From NCBI GenBank assembly GCA_023457875.1, contig JAEXBC010000362.1, positions 1 through 7,400 of the forward strand: a stretch of 7,400 bases of DNA, in the 5' to 3' direction. The DNA is from Bacillota bacterium (GTDB lineage: Bacteria > Bacillota > Clostridia > Lachnospirales > Cellulosilyticaceae). Of this stretch, positions 1 to 5,215 are shown piece by piece (the stretch's first letter is position 1; each line of letters begins with the position of its first letter). The notes below the pieces were generated by a model that saw only the letters and a program-made list of their open reading frames with translations, was not told the DNA's origin and ran no database searches. The translations under genes and the position numbers were made by a program.

Positions 1-253
1 TCTTTAATTTCATCTTAAATACATACTTATATACATTTATTGGTAATTTAACTGATGTGATTAGGATTGTACATGAGATTTCTACATTTAAAACTTTAAA
101 AACACCTGTTTTTGGGGTCTAATCATATTATAGTTAAAGAATTTTCAATTAACTATTCTCTATATTTCATCTTCTTTTTAATCGTCCTATTTAACTCCAT
201 TCAAGTTCATTTACTCCTTTATTTAAGAAAAACTCATCCCGAACATATAGTAA
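1..253. other. AT-rich stretch without a supportable gene
   Basis: I see no gene with a ribosome binding site on either strand. One plus-strand frame is open from the left edge (position 3) to a TAA at 120-122, giving 39 codons ending in residues KTPVFGV. This could be the tail of a gene lying to the left, but it matches no family I recognise, and an opening of this length can arise by chance. The short palindrome AAAAAC-ACCT-GTTTTT at 98-113 lies inside that frame and is too A/T-only to be a convincing terminator. Confidence 0.35.
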
Positions 254-254
254 T

Positions 255-288
255 AAAAAAATCGCCTCCAAACGGAAGCGATTTTTTT
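255..288 (-). terminator. Strong, probably bidirectional rho-independent terminator
   Basis: A hairpin with ATCGC at 261-265 pairs with GCGAT at 278-282. After one C/A mismatch, TCC at 267-269 pairs with GGA at 274-276, around an AAAC loop. Seven A on one side (255-261) and seven T on the other (282-288) extend the stem and give a U-tract in either direction. On the minus strand it directly follows, and actually includes, the TAA stop (287-289) of the small membrane protein gene. It therefore ends the MarR-membrane protein transcript. The same structure would stop any plus-strand transcript entering from the left. Confidence 0.9.
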
Positions 289-778
289 ATTCTTCACACA
301 GCTTTCTTTTGTGAAAAATGAAGATAAAAACAGCTAATATAATGATCCAGATATCATTAATTAAAGAAATCAATTCTCCAGATTGTATGGTTGATAAGCG
401 TTGTAAGTGCAAAATAACTGCACCAATCATAAACAAGCCATAGGTAATGACGGTAGGTTTTACAAATTCTTTATAAAAAAAGCCAATACAACCAATCACA
501 CCAATACCAAGATGCATACATCCAAGCTCACTGATTACGATGGCCGCATCCATGGGCACATCGAGCAAAGAAGCCGTATAAGAAGGATTAAATGTCTGGA
601 TGAACCCAACCACAAGATTACCAATGCCAAAAGAGCTCAAAAGAAAGCATCTGCATAAAAGAGTGATCCAGTCTAAGGTATTATTCTTGTTCTTTTTTTG
701 TTGATACCAATAGAGTATGCCAAACAGCACTAGTGGTCCAGCCAGGTCCTTAAGTATTTTTGATAATAGATGAAACAT
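287..778 (-). CDS. Small multi-pass membrane protein, DUF6790-like
   Basis: The product is 163 residues with four to five hydrophobic segments (about 12-26, 38-60, 80-102, 108-126, 139-156) and a basic tail, so it is an inner-membrane protein. The pattern of a GxGNLxxGF segment, a conserved acidic-hydrophobic ELGCMHLGIGVIG segment (84-96), then a GLFMIGAVILH helix (114-124) and a final NDIW helix resembles the DUF6790 family, whose function is unknown. I chose the ATG at 778, which is preceded by AAAGGA about 11 nt upstream. The longer frame begins at a TTG (814) with no ribosome binding site. The gene overlaps the end of the MarR gene by 29 bp, so the two are co-transcribed and probably translationally coupled. 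It is the only gene in that operon besides the regulator, so it is the likely regulated target. A DoxX-like small membrane protein is the main alternative. Confidence 0.8.
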   Translation of the reverse strand: MFHLLSKILKDLAGPLVLFGILYWYQQKKNKNNTLDWITLLCRCFLLSSFGIGNLVVGFIQTFNPSYTASLLDVPMDAAIVISELGCMHLGIGVIGCIGFFYKEFVKPTVITYGLFMIGAVILHLQRLSTIQSGELISLINDIWIIILAVFIFIFHKRKLCEE

Positions 779-1250
779 ATGATTTCTTTTCCTTTCCTGA
801 GAAATATTGTTCAAATGCAGTTAGTAGTGATTCCAGGTGAGCCATTTCCTGTGGCGTCAAATTCTGAAAACACTTTTCAATCTCACCCAGCATCTCTCGG
901 TGATAGTTCTGATGTTCTTTGTATACATAGTTGCCACCATCAGACAAAAAGATTTCAATTTCATTTTCTCTTATATCGGAGATTTTTCGCACAACAAGTC
1001 CTTTTTTAATAAGACGGTTCATGTTCTGTGTAACCGCACTTTTTGAAATACCAAGTGTTGCTGCCAATTGAGTGGTATTAATCCCCTTTTTGGTTCCCAC
1101 AACATCTAGAAAATGTAGTTCACTACGGTAGACTTTTATTTCTCGTGATCCAGAGTTTTCACTTATGGTAAGTCTAATCGGTTGTGCAGCAAATGCATTA
1201 TACTGATTCACCAACATTTCCAGCTTCTGTGCAAAGTATTGAAAATTCAT
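750..1250 (-). CDS. MarR-family winged-helix transcriptional regulator
   Basis: The 166-residue length is usual for MarR dimers. The helix-turn-helix is at about 57-84 (GINTTQLAATLGISKSAVTQ, then NMNRLIKKG). The wing follows with VVRKISDIRENEIEIFLSDGG at 86-106, including the Asp/Arg wing residues typical of the family (DIREN in place of DxRxR). The flanking helices (about 1-25 and 108-150) form the dimerisation part. The ATG at 1250 has AAGGAGGAG just upstream. The gene overlaps the membrane protein gene downstream. An inverted repeat lies between its promoter and start codon, the usual arrangement for autorepression. MarR proteins normally release DNA on binding small phenolic or oxidising ligands. 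The ligand cannot be read from the sequence, and I see no obvious redox cysteine pair (only Cys127). Confidence 0.92.
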   Translation of the reverse strand: MNFQYFAQKLEMLVNQYNAFAAQPIRLTISENSGSREIKVYRSELHFLDVVGTKKGINTTQLAATLGISKSAVTQNMNRLIKKGLVVRKISDIRENEIEIFLSDGGNYVYKEHQNYHREMLGEIEKCFQNLTPQEMAHLESLLTAFEQYFSGKEKKSYVSSIIKNT

Positions 1251-1259
1251 TGCTCCTCC

Positions 1260-1284
1260 TTATTGTTAATATACTTAACAATAA
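1260..1284. promoter_or_regulatory. Perfect 10-bp inverted repeat, probable MarR operator
   Basis: TTATTGTTAA (1260-1269) and TTAACAATAA (1275-1284) are exact reverse complements separated by TATAC. The size, A/T content and the TTGTTA/TAACAA core fit operators of MarR-type dimers. On the minus strand the repeat touches the -10 hexamer and covers the expected transcription start, so a bound dimer would block initiation. It ends just before the Shine-Dalgarno sequence. That the adjacent MarR protein is the one that binds is inferred from position. Confidence 0.75.
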
Positions 1285-1311
1285 CATAACATATGAATGC
1301 AATATGGTCAA
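1283..1311 (-). promoter_or_regulatory. Sigma-A-type promoter of the MarR/membrane protein operon
   Basis: Read on the minus strand, TTGACC (1311-1306) is separated by exactly 17 nt from TATGTT (1288-1283). The -10 overlaps the inverted repeat at 1260-1284 by two bases. The leader to the ATG at 1250 is about 25 nt and carries the AGGAGG. Confidence 0.7.
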
Positions 1312-1356
1312 TCCCTATGATATTCCTTGTTAGGCAATTTTTTATGCTGAAGTTGT

Positions 1357-1896
1357 TTATTTTACACAGTTCTTCTTATGAGCTTTGAGTTTTTTCATAG
1401 CCCAATCATAGTGACTTGCTGTAACACTCACAAAATAAGAACCTAACGTACTCCCACCAACCCATTTATATACACCTTTTGAAAACAATTCCTCATTGGA
1501 AAAGGCTTCCGCCAACTCTAGTACTTGCTCGTGGGATTTTTTCTTCATTTCTCTTGCTTCTTCCAAGGATGTGTTTTGATGCTTCCTCCAAAACGCCACA
1601 TTCATATCACCATATGTTTTCCAATTATACGGTTCAGGAATAAACGGTTTATTTTCTCCATTTTTATTTGCCTTAACCCAGTTCAGCAAAAGTTGATGCC
1701 ATTCATAGAGATGAATGAGAACATCTCGAAGATTTTTGTCCCTGCCCCAATGAGCCTCTTTCTTTTTGCCATCTGCTGTGAAATCAAATAAAGTTGACAA
1801 TTCTTTCTCTGTCAATTCAGAAATAAGAATATTCAGTTTCTCATAATTACTAATTGCAGCGACTATCATATCTGACTTTGTTGTTGCTCTGCTCAT
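1357..1896 (-). CDS. ClbS/DfsB family four-helix bundle protein (DUF1706)
   Basis: The product is 179 residues, typical of the family, and begins MSRATTKSDM. Family hallmarks run through the protein: KEAHWGRDKNLRDVLIHLYE (46-65) continuing into WHQLLLNWVKANKNGE, then PEPYNWKTYGDMNV (88-101), FWRKHQNTS (102-110) and SHYDWAMKKLKAHKK near the end (161-175). The founding member, ClbS of E. coli, protects the producer from colibactin by hydrolysing its cyclopropane warhead. Most homologues, including those in Firmicutes, sit in genomes without colibactin genes and have no known substrate. I chose the ATG at 1896 because AAGGAGG lies 9 nt upstream. An in-frame ATG two codons earlier is too close to that site, and a GTG at 1932 has none. 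The gene follows the zinc-ribbon gene by 40 bp and is probably in the same transcript. No clear terminator follows it before the MarR promoter. Confidence 0.9.
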   Translation of the reverse strand: MSRATTKSDMIVAAISNYEKLNILISELTEKELSTLFDFTADGKKKEAHWGRDKNLRDVLIHLYEWHQLLLNWVKANKNGENKPFIPEPYNWKTYGDMNVAFWRKHQNTSLEEAREMKKKSHEQVLELAEAFSNEELFSKGVYKWVGGSTLGSYFVSVTASHYDWAMKKLKAHKKNCVK

Positions 1897-1936
1897 TGTC
1901 ATTATCCTCCTTATGGTATCAAGACCAAACACTAAA

Positions 1937-2203
1937 TTATACTGTTTTCCAACGCTTGAGTGTCGGGAAAAACTCTTTCATCATATTACGGGCTTCGTCC
2001 TCGCTCATTCCAGAATTAGCAGAAGCCATATGCGGAACACACAATTCAATCATTTCATCAATTGTACAATTTGTTGTAAATGCACCATTTTCAAAACAAT
2101 ATTTGCAATAGTCCTCGTTCTTGCTACCATCTGCATTACTTCCATACATTTCATCCGTATTTCCCATTGGCATACCACAACATTGACAATATTTTTCGTT
2201 CAT
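1937..2203 (-). CDS. Small zinc-ribbon protein (Zn_ribbon_2 / PF12674-like)
   Basis: This 88-residue protein has two CxxC knuckles: C6-Q-C-C9 followed by GMPM, and C33-K-Y-C36. They are separated by the family pattern GSNADGSKNEDY (21-32). The C-terminal part, with IDEMIELCVPHM, SEDEARNMMKEFFPTLKRW, also matches the widespread small clostridial zinc-ribbon proteins. The four cysteines should bind one structural zinc. Cys8, Cys46 and Cys55 are extra. The molecular role is unknown. The family often sits beside YafY-type regulators or at the N-terminus of other small domains, so an adaptor or regulatory job is plausible but unproven. The ATG at 2203 is preceded by TTTAGGAGGATAACAAG. It is the first gene after the second operator/promoter module (2248-2285) and leads into the ClbS-family gene. 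Confidence 0.88.
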   Translation of the reverse strand: MNEKYCQCCGMPMGNTDEMYGSNADGSKNEDYCKYCFENGAFTTNCTIDEMIELCVPHMASANSGMSEDEARNMMKEFFPTLKRWKTV

Positions 2204-2226
2204 CTTGTTATCCTCCTAAAATTATT

Positions 2227-2236
2227 GGTAATTACC
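2227..2236. promoter_or_regulatory. Perfect 10-bp palindrome in the zinc-ribbon gene leader
   Basis: GGTAATTACC is a perfect palindrome lying between the predicted transcription start and the ribosome binding site of the zinc-ribbon gene. It is different from the flanking operator repeats. It may be a second protein-binding site, but a single AT-rich 10-mer palindrome may also be chance. Confidence 0.2.
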
Positions 2237-2247
2237 TTTACAAATAG

Positions 2248-2285
2248 AGCATATCACATAAATGCTGACACCATATGTCAAGGTT
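2248..2285 (-). promoter_or_regulatory. Promoter and degenerate operator of the zinc-ribbon/ClbS operon
   Basis: On the minus strand, AACCTTGACA (2285-2276), a 5-nt spacer, then TGTCAGCATT (2270-2261) repeats the operator upstream of the WYL regulator. The first arm is identical in 10 of 10 bases and the second in 7 of 10, with the same spacer length. A consensus -35 TTGACA (2281-2276) is embedded in the first arm. Candidate -10 hexamers are TGTGAT (2258-2253, 17-nt spacing) and TATGCT with a TGn extension (2253-2248, 22-nt spacing). The regulator's own TGA stop (2280-2278) lies inside the TTGACA. The shared layout strongly suggests that the WYL regulator binds here and controls the two genes downstream. 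Confidence 0.6.
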
Positions 2286-3174
2286 TATTTTTTTCATAAA
2301 TCTTCTTTGCTTCATCAGACAAAACCTCACGCAAATAGGCAGGCTCTATTACCCGAACATAAGCCCCAAAGGAAAGAAGATACCCAATCAGCCATTCGTC
2401 CTCTGGCATATAGGCAGTCGCTATAAACTCGCCATTTTCCTGTTCGGCAAGTTCATCGTCCTTAAACTCATCATAAACACGGTGTGCCACTTGTTTAGAA
2501 AAGCGAAGCACGATTTTGTTATAAGCATTCTGCTCAGTATCCTTCAAATCTGGAAATTCTACAGGAATAAAATCTTCATCCAAAAGCTCGCACGCTACAA
2601 TACGGTTTATTTTGAAAAGACGGAAGTCATTTTTCTCTGTGCAATAGGCTTTAACATACCATTCCTTTGATTTGTATAAGAGCTTTAAAAGGTAAATTTT
2701 TCTCGTTGTTTTTTTGCAGTAGGAGCTGACATAAACAATAGAGACGACTTTATGGTTGACAGTTGCCTTTTTCAATAGTTCGAATTTAGCATTGTCCTGT
2801 GTTTTGCTTCCCCAACGACCAAAATCTACTTCAAACCAATTTTCTGTATGTGTATTAAAAAGCGCAGAAAGCTTTGTCAACATTTCTCTTTCATAGATGT
2901 TGTCAACAACGGACAAACTCTGTAAGGCAGCTAATATGTCTTTCTTTTCCTTATCGGAGAAAAAGGCTTTTTCCAATACATAACTGTCAAGAATTTGTAT
3001 GCCACCCTTTCTGCCAGTTGAAACATAAATAGGAATACCAGCACCACTAATCACATCTACATCACGATAAATAGTTCTTACAGATACCTCAAATTTCTCC
3101 GCCAATTCAGGAGCAGTGACACGTCCTTTCTCTAAGATAAAGTAAACTATCTTAAACAGTCGATTTTCTTTCAA
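2278..3174 (-). CDS. YafY/DeoR-like HTH transcriptional regulator with WYL domain
   Basis: The product has 298 residues. An N-terminal winged HTH covers about 1-55, with recognition-helix region SVRTIYRDVDVI (31-42) and wing GRKGGIQIL (54-62). A linker follows, then a WYL domain at about 130-205 (here the WYL triad reads W172-Y173-V174, with the conserved FRLFKINRI at 184-192). A C-terminal WCX-type extension covers about 218-296. WYL regulators can sense nucleic acids or nucleotides, as in the DNA-damage regulators PafBC and DriD and the phage-defence repressors BrxR/CapW. The ligand here is unknown. I chose the TTG at 3174 because AAGGAGGT lies 6 nt upstream. The longer frame from a GTG at 3195 would place this ribosome binding site inside the coding sequence. 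Family proteins also typically begin at the KENRLFKIVY segment. A perfect inverted repeat precedes the gene and a related one overlaps its stop codon, pointing to autoregulation plus control of the downstream pair. Confidence 0.92.
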   Translation of the reverse strand: MKENRLFKIVYFILEKGRVTAPELAEKFEVSVRTIYRDVDVISGAGIPIYVSTGRKGGIQILDSYVLEKAFFSDKEKKDILAALQSLSVVDNIYEREMLTKLSALFNTHTENWFEVDFGRWGSKTQDNAKFELLKKATVNHKVVSIVYVSSYCKKTTRKIYLLKLLYKSKEWYVKAYCTEKNDFRLFKINRIVACELLDEDFIPVEFPDLKDTEQNAYNKIVLRFSKQVAHRVYDEFKDDELAEQENGEFIATAYMPEDEWLIGYLLSFGAYVRVIEPAYLREVLSDEAKKIYEKNKP

Positions 3175-3180
3175 GTAAAC

Positions 3181-3188
3181 ACCTCCTT
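3181..3188 (-). promoter_or_regulatory. Ribosome binding site fixing the TTG start of the WYL regulator
   Basis: AAGGAGGT on the minus strand lies 6 nt before TTG (3174-3172). It is the only strong Shine-Dalgarno sequence near the start and rules out the upstream GTG at 3195. Confidence 0.85.
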
Positions 3189-3196
3189 GTACCACT

Positions 3197-3235
3197 ATTA
3201 TAATACATTAACCTTGACATTGTGTGTCAAGGTTA
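3197..3235 (-). promoter_or_regulatory. Promoter and perfect operator of the WYL regulator gene
   Basis: TAACCTTGACA and TGTCAAGGTTA (3235-3225 and 3219-3209 on the minus strand) are perfect 11-bp inverted arms with a 5-nt spacer. A consensus -35 TTGACA (3230-3225) sits in the first arm. The best -10 is a perfect TATAAT (3202-3197), but the gap is 22 nt. TATTAT (3205-3200) gives 19 nt and TGTATT (3207-3202) gives 17 nt. The dyad thus overlaps the -35 and fills most of the promoter spacer, a layout suited to autoregulation by the dimeric regulator downstream. As RNA the dyad could form a hairpin, but no U-tract follows it, so I do not call it a terminator of the gene at 3260-4171. Confidence 0.75.
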
Positions 3236-3259
3236 GTGAATGCAAGTTTCTTTATCCGT

Positions 3260-4171
3260 TTACAATATTTCAGCTATTTTCTCCATATGATGATTATCTG
3301 TTCCACAACAACCACCATATATTTTTAAATAAAATTGTTTTAATTTTTTCATATCTTTTGCTAAATCATTTGGAGTTGATGTTTTTAATTCTTCAGAACG
3401 ATCTAATTCGCTGTATGGTAATGCGGATGTATTAGCTTGAATACCTTTAAAACGTTGTTTTACTAACTGTGTATCATTAAAAAGTTGGCTTAACGCCTTG
3501 TATAATATAATTGGATGCACACAGTTACTCATATAACAAATTGGCTTATCAATTTCTAAACTGTCAATTTGCTGAATGGCATCATGAATTGTTGTCCCGT
3601 CTATTAGTTTTCCGTTTTCTTGAATAGTAAAACTAATAATATACGGAAGTCCTGTTTGTGCCATAGCTTTAGCCATACCACAAGCCTCTTGTATATTTGG
3701 CATGATTCCTGCATACAAAAAGTCTACATTAGCTTTTTTAAATACATTTGCTTGCCAAGAATGAAATTTGAAAGCTTCTTGTTCACTCAATGCGCCTTCA
3801 CCAGTGTATGCCTCTCCTTTACATCCCATTAATCCACCAACAAACATATTTGCATTATCTTTTTGAATTTCTTTTAAAAAAGCCACATTATCTAGTATAA
3901 TTTGTTGATCATATCCTGCATTTTTTACGTTCTCATAATTTGCTCTTCGTGTCGGGGTAGTAGCAATAAACGGAAGTTTATATTTATTTGCAATTTCACT
4001 GTATTGTTGCCACAATGTCTTAAGTGCTTTTTTACCATCCTCAGAATATATTAGATTTGCCATGGCAACCGCACCATCTATTTTTAAGCCATATTCACGC
4101 TTTAAACGCTCACCAAGAGCGCCTTCCATCAAAATGTAATCACTATTATTAAATACTCTTCTAAATTTCAT
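3260..4171 (-). CDS. Homocysteine S-methyltransferase family protein
   Basis: This 303-residue protein fits the single-domain, zinc-dependent methyltransferase TIM barrel that moves a methyl group to homocysteine (MmuM/BHMT-type). The N-terminal YILMEGALGERL (12-23) corresponds to the family's 'ILDGGMGTEL' strand. Zinc ligands are visible as SNC217 (in MSNCVHP) and the C-terminal pair GGC288C289GTD. There is no cobalamin or folate domain, so it is not a complete MetH. The methyl donor (S-methylmethionine, SAM or another onium compound) cannot be told from sequence. The residues before MKFRR in the longer frame lack a ribosome binding site, whereas the ATG at 4171 has AGAGGT about 9 nt upstream, so I use it. 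I see no SAM riboswitch or T-box in the 150-nt leader. The gene stands between two regulators with no clear pathway partner. Confidence 0.87.
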   Translation of the reverse strand: MKFRRVFNNSDYILMEGALGERLKREYGLKIDGAVAMANLIYSEDGKKALKTLWQQYSEIANKYKLPFIATTPTRRANYENVKNAGYDQQIILDNVAFLKEIQKDNANMFVGGLMGCKGEAYTGEGALSEQEAFKFHSWQANVFKKANVDFLYAGIMPNIQEACGMAKAMAQTGLPYIISFTIQENGKLIDGTTIHDAIQQIDSLEIDKPICYMSNCVHPIILYKALSQLFNDTQLVKQRFKGIQANTSALPYSELDRSEELKTSTPNDLAKDMKKLKQFYLKIYGGCCGTDNHHMEKIAEIL

Positions 4172-4324
4172 GCAGCTAATACCTCTTTTTATTATATGCA
4201 GATAAGTGATGTGCATCCAAGAAAGATTTGACCTCTAAGCTCTTATCTCTTTCACTCTACCTACAATACCATATAGTACAGACACTTATTAATACCCCTA
4301 TACTTTTTTGCAAATCAAACCCTC

Positions 4325-5038
4325 TCATTTCGCGCTTAAAAAAAATGAAATATATGTTTCTTTAAAATTCTTTTGTGTTGCTCGTGCTATCGGCACTCTA
4401 TAACCTGTTTTGGTTATAAGTTCGTTTTTGATAAAAGTATCTATGTTCAATAAATTTACAATATAACTTCTGTGGCATTTAAAAAAACCTGCATCAACAC
4501 TCAATTGTTGCTCAAAATAATATAAAGGCTCAACAGATTTTAATGTAAGCCCTGATATTAAGGAAAGGGTTGTTCCTTTATGTGATGCTTCCACATACTC
4601 AATCTCATTAAAATACACCTTTTTAAATCCGTCAGCAGTATGTACCACTATGCTACTTTGCGTCTTTTTGAGTTGTTGAGTTGCTTTATCAAGCGCCTTG
4701 GATAGCTCATCATAATCCACAGGCTTTAGCAGATAATTGCTTGCTTCCACTTTATAGGAGTCAATGGCAAATTCTTTAGAAAATGTCATGAAAATAATTT
4801 TTGTCCTATCATCAAATGCTCTAATTTCCTTTGCTGTATCAATACCATTCACAAGCGGCATCACAACATCTAAAAATATAATGTCAATTGGATTGCATCT
4901 GCTTTCTTTGATTAAATCATTACCGCTGTTAAATATTAAAATTTGTGAAGATATAGACGACATTGACAGCCATTTATCTATTTGAGCTTTTGCCGCATCT
5001 CTACATACTTTATCATCATCGCATATCGCAATTCTCAT
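4325..5038 (-). CDS. LytTR-family (AgrA/LytR-type) response regulator
   Basis: The 237-residue protein has a receiver domain at about 1-122. Acidic residues are at D7-D8-D9, the phospho-acceptor is D57 in IIFLDVVMP, the switch residue is T85 in FMTFSKE, and K105 is in NYLLKPVD. A LytTR DNA-binding domain covers about 128-235, with the typical strands VVHTADGFKKVYFNEIEYVE (131-150) and FFKCHRSYIVNLLNI (185-199). It acts in the cytoplasm on paired 9-bp repeats upstream of target promoters. No histidine kinase follows in the window, although AgrA/LytR-type regulators are normally paired with one. The ATG at 5038 has AGGAGG 10 nt upstream. It is divergent from the glycosyltransferase operon, across a 177-bp gap that contains a match to the LytTR site. 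A kinase elsewhere, or phosphorylation-independent action, is possible. Downstream I see no clear hairpin terminator before 4171. Confidence 0.93.
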   Translation of the reverse strand: MRIAICDDDKVCRDAAKAQIDKWLSMSSISSQILIFNSGNDLIKESRCNPIDIIFLDVVMPLVNGIDTAKEIRAFDDRTKIIFMTFSKEFAIDSYKVEASNYLLKPVDYDELSKALDKATQQLKKTQSSIVVHTADGFKKVYFNEIEYVEASHKGTTLSLISGLTLKSVEPLYYFEQQLSVDAGFFKCHRSYIVNLLNIDTFIKNELITKTGYRVPIARATQKNFKETYISFFLSAK

Positions 5039-5103
5039 AAATCACTGTCCTCCTTGATTTATAAATTATAACCTAACGCATAGCACACTAAGATGAGCTC
5101 ATT

Positions 5104-5133
5104 ACCGTTCGTTCCTAATATTCAACATTTTAC
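5104..5133 (+). promoter_or_regulatory. Candidate LytTR-type direct-repeat binding site
   Basis: ACCGTTCGT (5104-5112) fits the general LytTR half-site pattern (A/T, A/C, A/C, GTT, N, A/G, G/T) at every position. ACATTTTAC (5125-5133), starting 21 nt later and so on the same DNA face, fits at 7 of 9. The 12-nt gap is typical of AgrA/AlgR-class sites. It ends 10 nt before the weak -35 of the plus-strand promoter, where a LytTR activator would stand. The assignment to the neighbouring regulator is inference. Confidence 0.45.
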
Positions 5134-5143
5134 TCCTAAAACA

Positions 5144-5172
5144 TAGCAAAAGGGTTAATTCTATTCTATAAT
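5144..5172 (+). promoter_or_regulatory. Candidate promoter of the glycosyltransferase operon
   Basis: A perfect -10 TATAAT (5167-5172) is preceded at 17 nt by TAGCAA (5144-5149), a poor -35 with 3 of 6 matches. A strong -10 with a weak -35 next to the LytTR-type repeats suggests an activator-dependent promoter. Other A/T-rich -10-like hexamers occur at 5183-5203, so the start site is uncertain. Confidence 0.45.
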
Positions 5173-5215
5173 AATTGTATACTATTATAAGAAGCATTAT
5201 ATACAGGAGGCTGTT

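Noticed and set aside
98..113. Palindrome AAAAAC-ACCT-GTTTTT as a terminator
   Set aside because: The stem is almost wholly A/T with a single C-G pair, so it is too weak, and no gene clearly ends before it.
112..321. Plus-strand open frame of 69 codons, hydrophobic
   Set aside because: It starts at a TTG without a ribosome binding site, reads through the terminator hairpin at 255-288 and runs into the membrane protein gene on the other strand.
1312..1357. Possible terminator after the ClbS-family gene
   Set aside because: Only an imperfect A/T-rich GCATAAAAAATTGC element is visible, without a stable stem, so I do not call one.
1854..2299. Plus-strand open frames overlapping the zinc-ribbon and ClbS-family genes
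   Set aside because: They are antisense shadows without ribosome binding sites, and the minus-strand products match known families along their full length.
3209..3235. The 11-bp-arm dyad as a terminator for the gene at 3260-4171
   Set aside because: No U-tract follows on the minus strand. The same arm recurs at 2276-2285 before another promoter, which fits an operator better.
4191..4220. Perfect TATAAT (4196-4191, minus strand) with TTGGAT 18 nt upstream as the promoter of the homocysteine methyltransferase gene
   Set aside because: The transcription start would fall within the AGAGGT ribosome binding site, leaving almost no leader, and the -35 has only 3 of 6 matches. The true promoter is probably further upstream.
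4172..4324. SAM riboswitch or T-box in the leader of the homocysteine methyltransferase gene
   Set aside because: I find none of the conserved S-box core elements and no T-box AGGGTGG-type antiterminator sequence. The only long-range complement (AGATAAG/CTTATCT at 4200-4206 and 4242-4248) is short.
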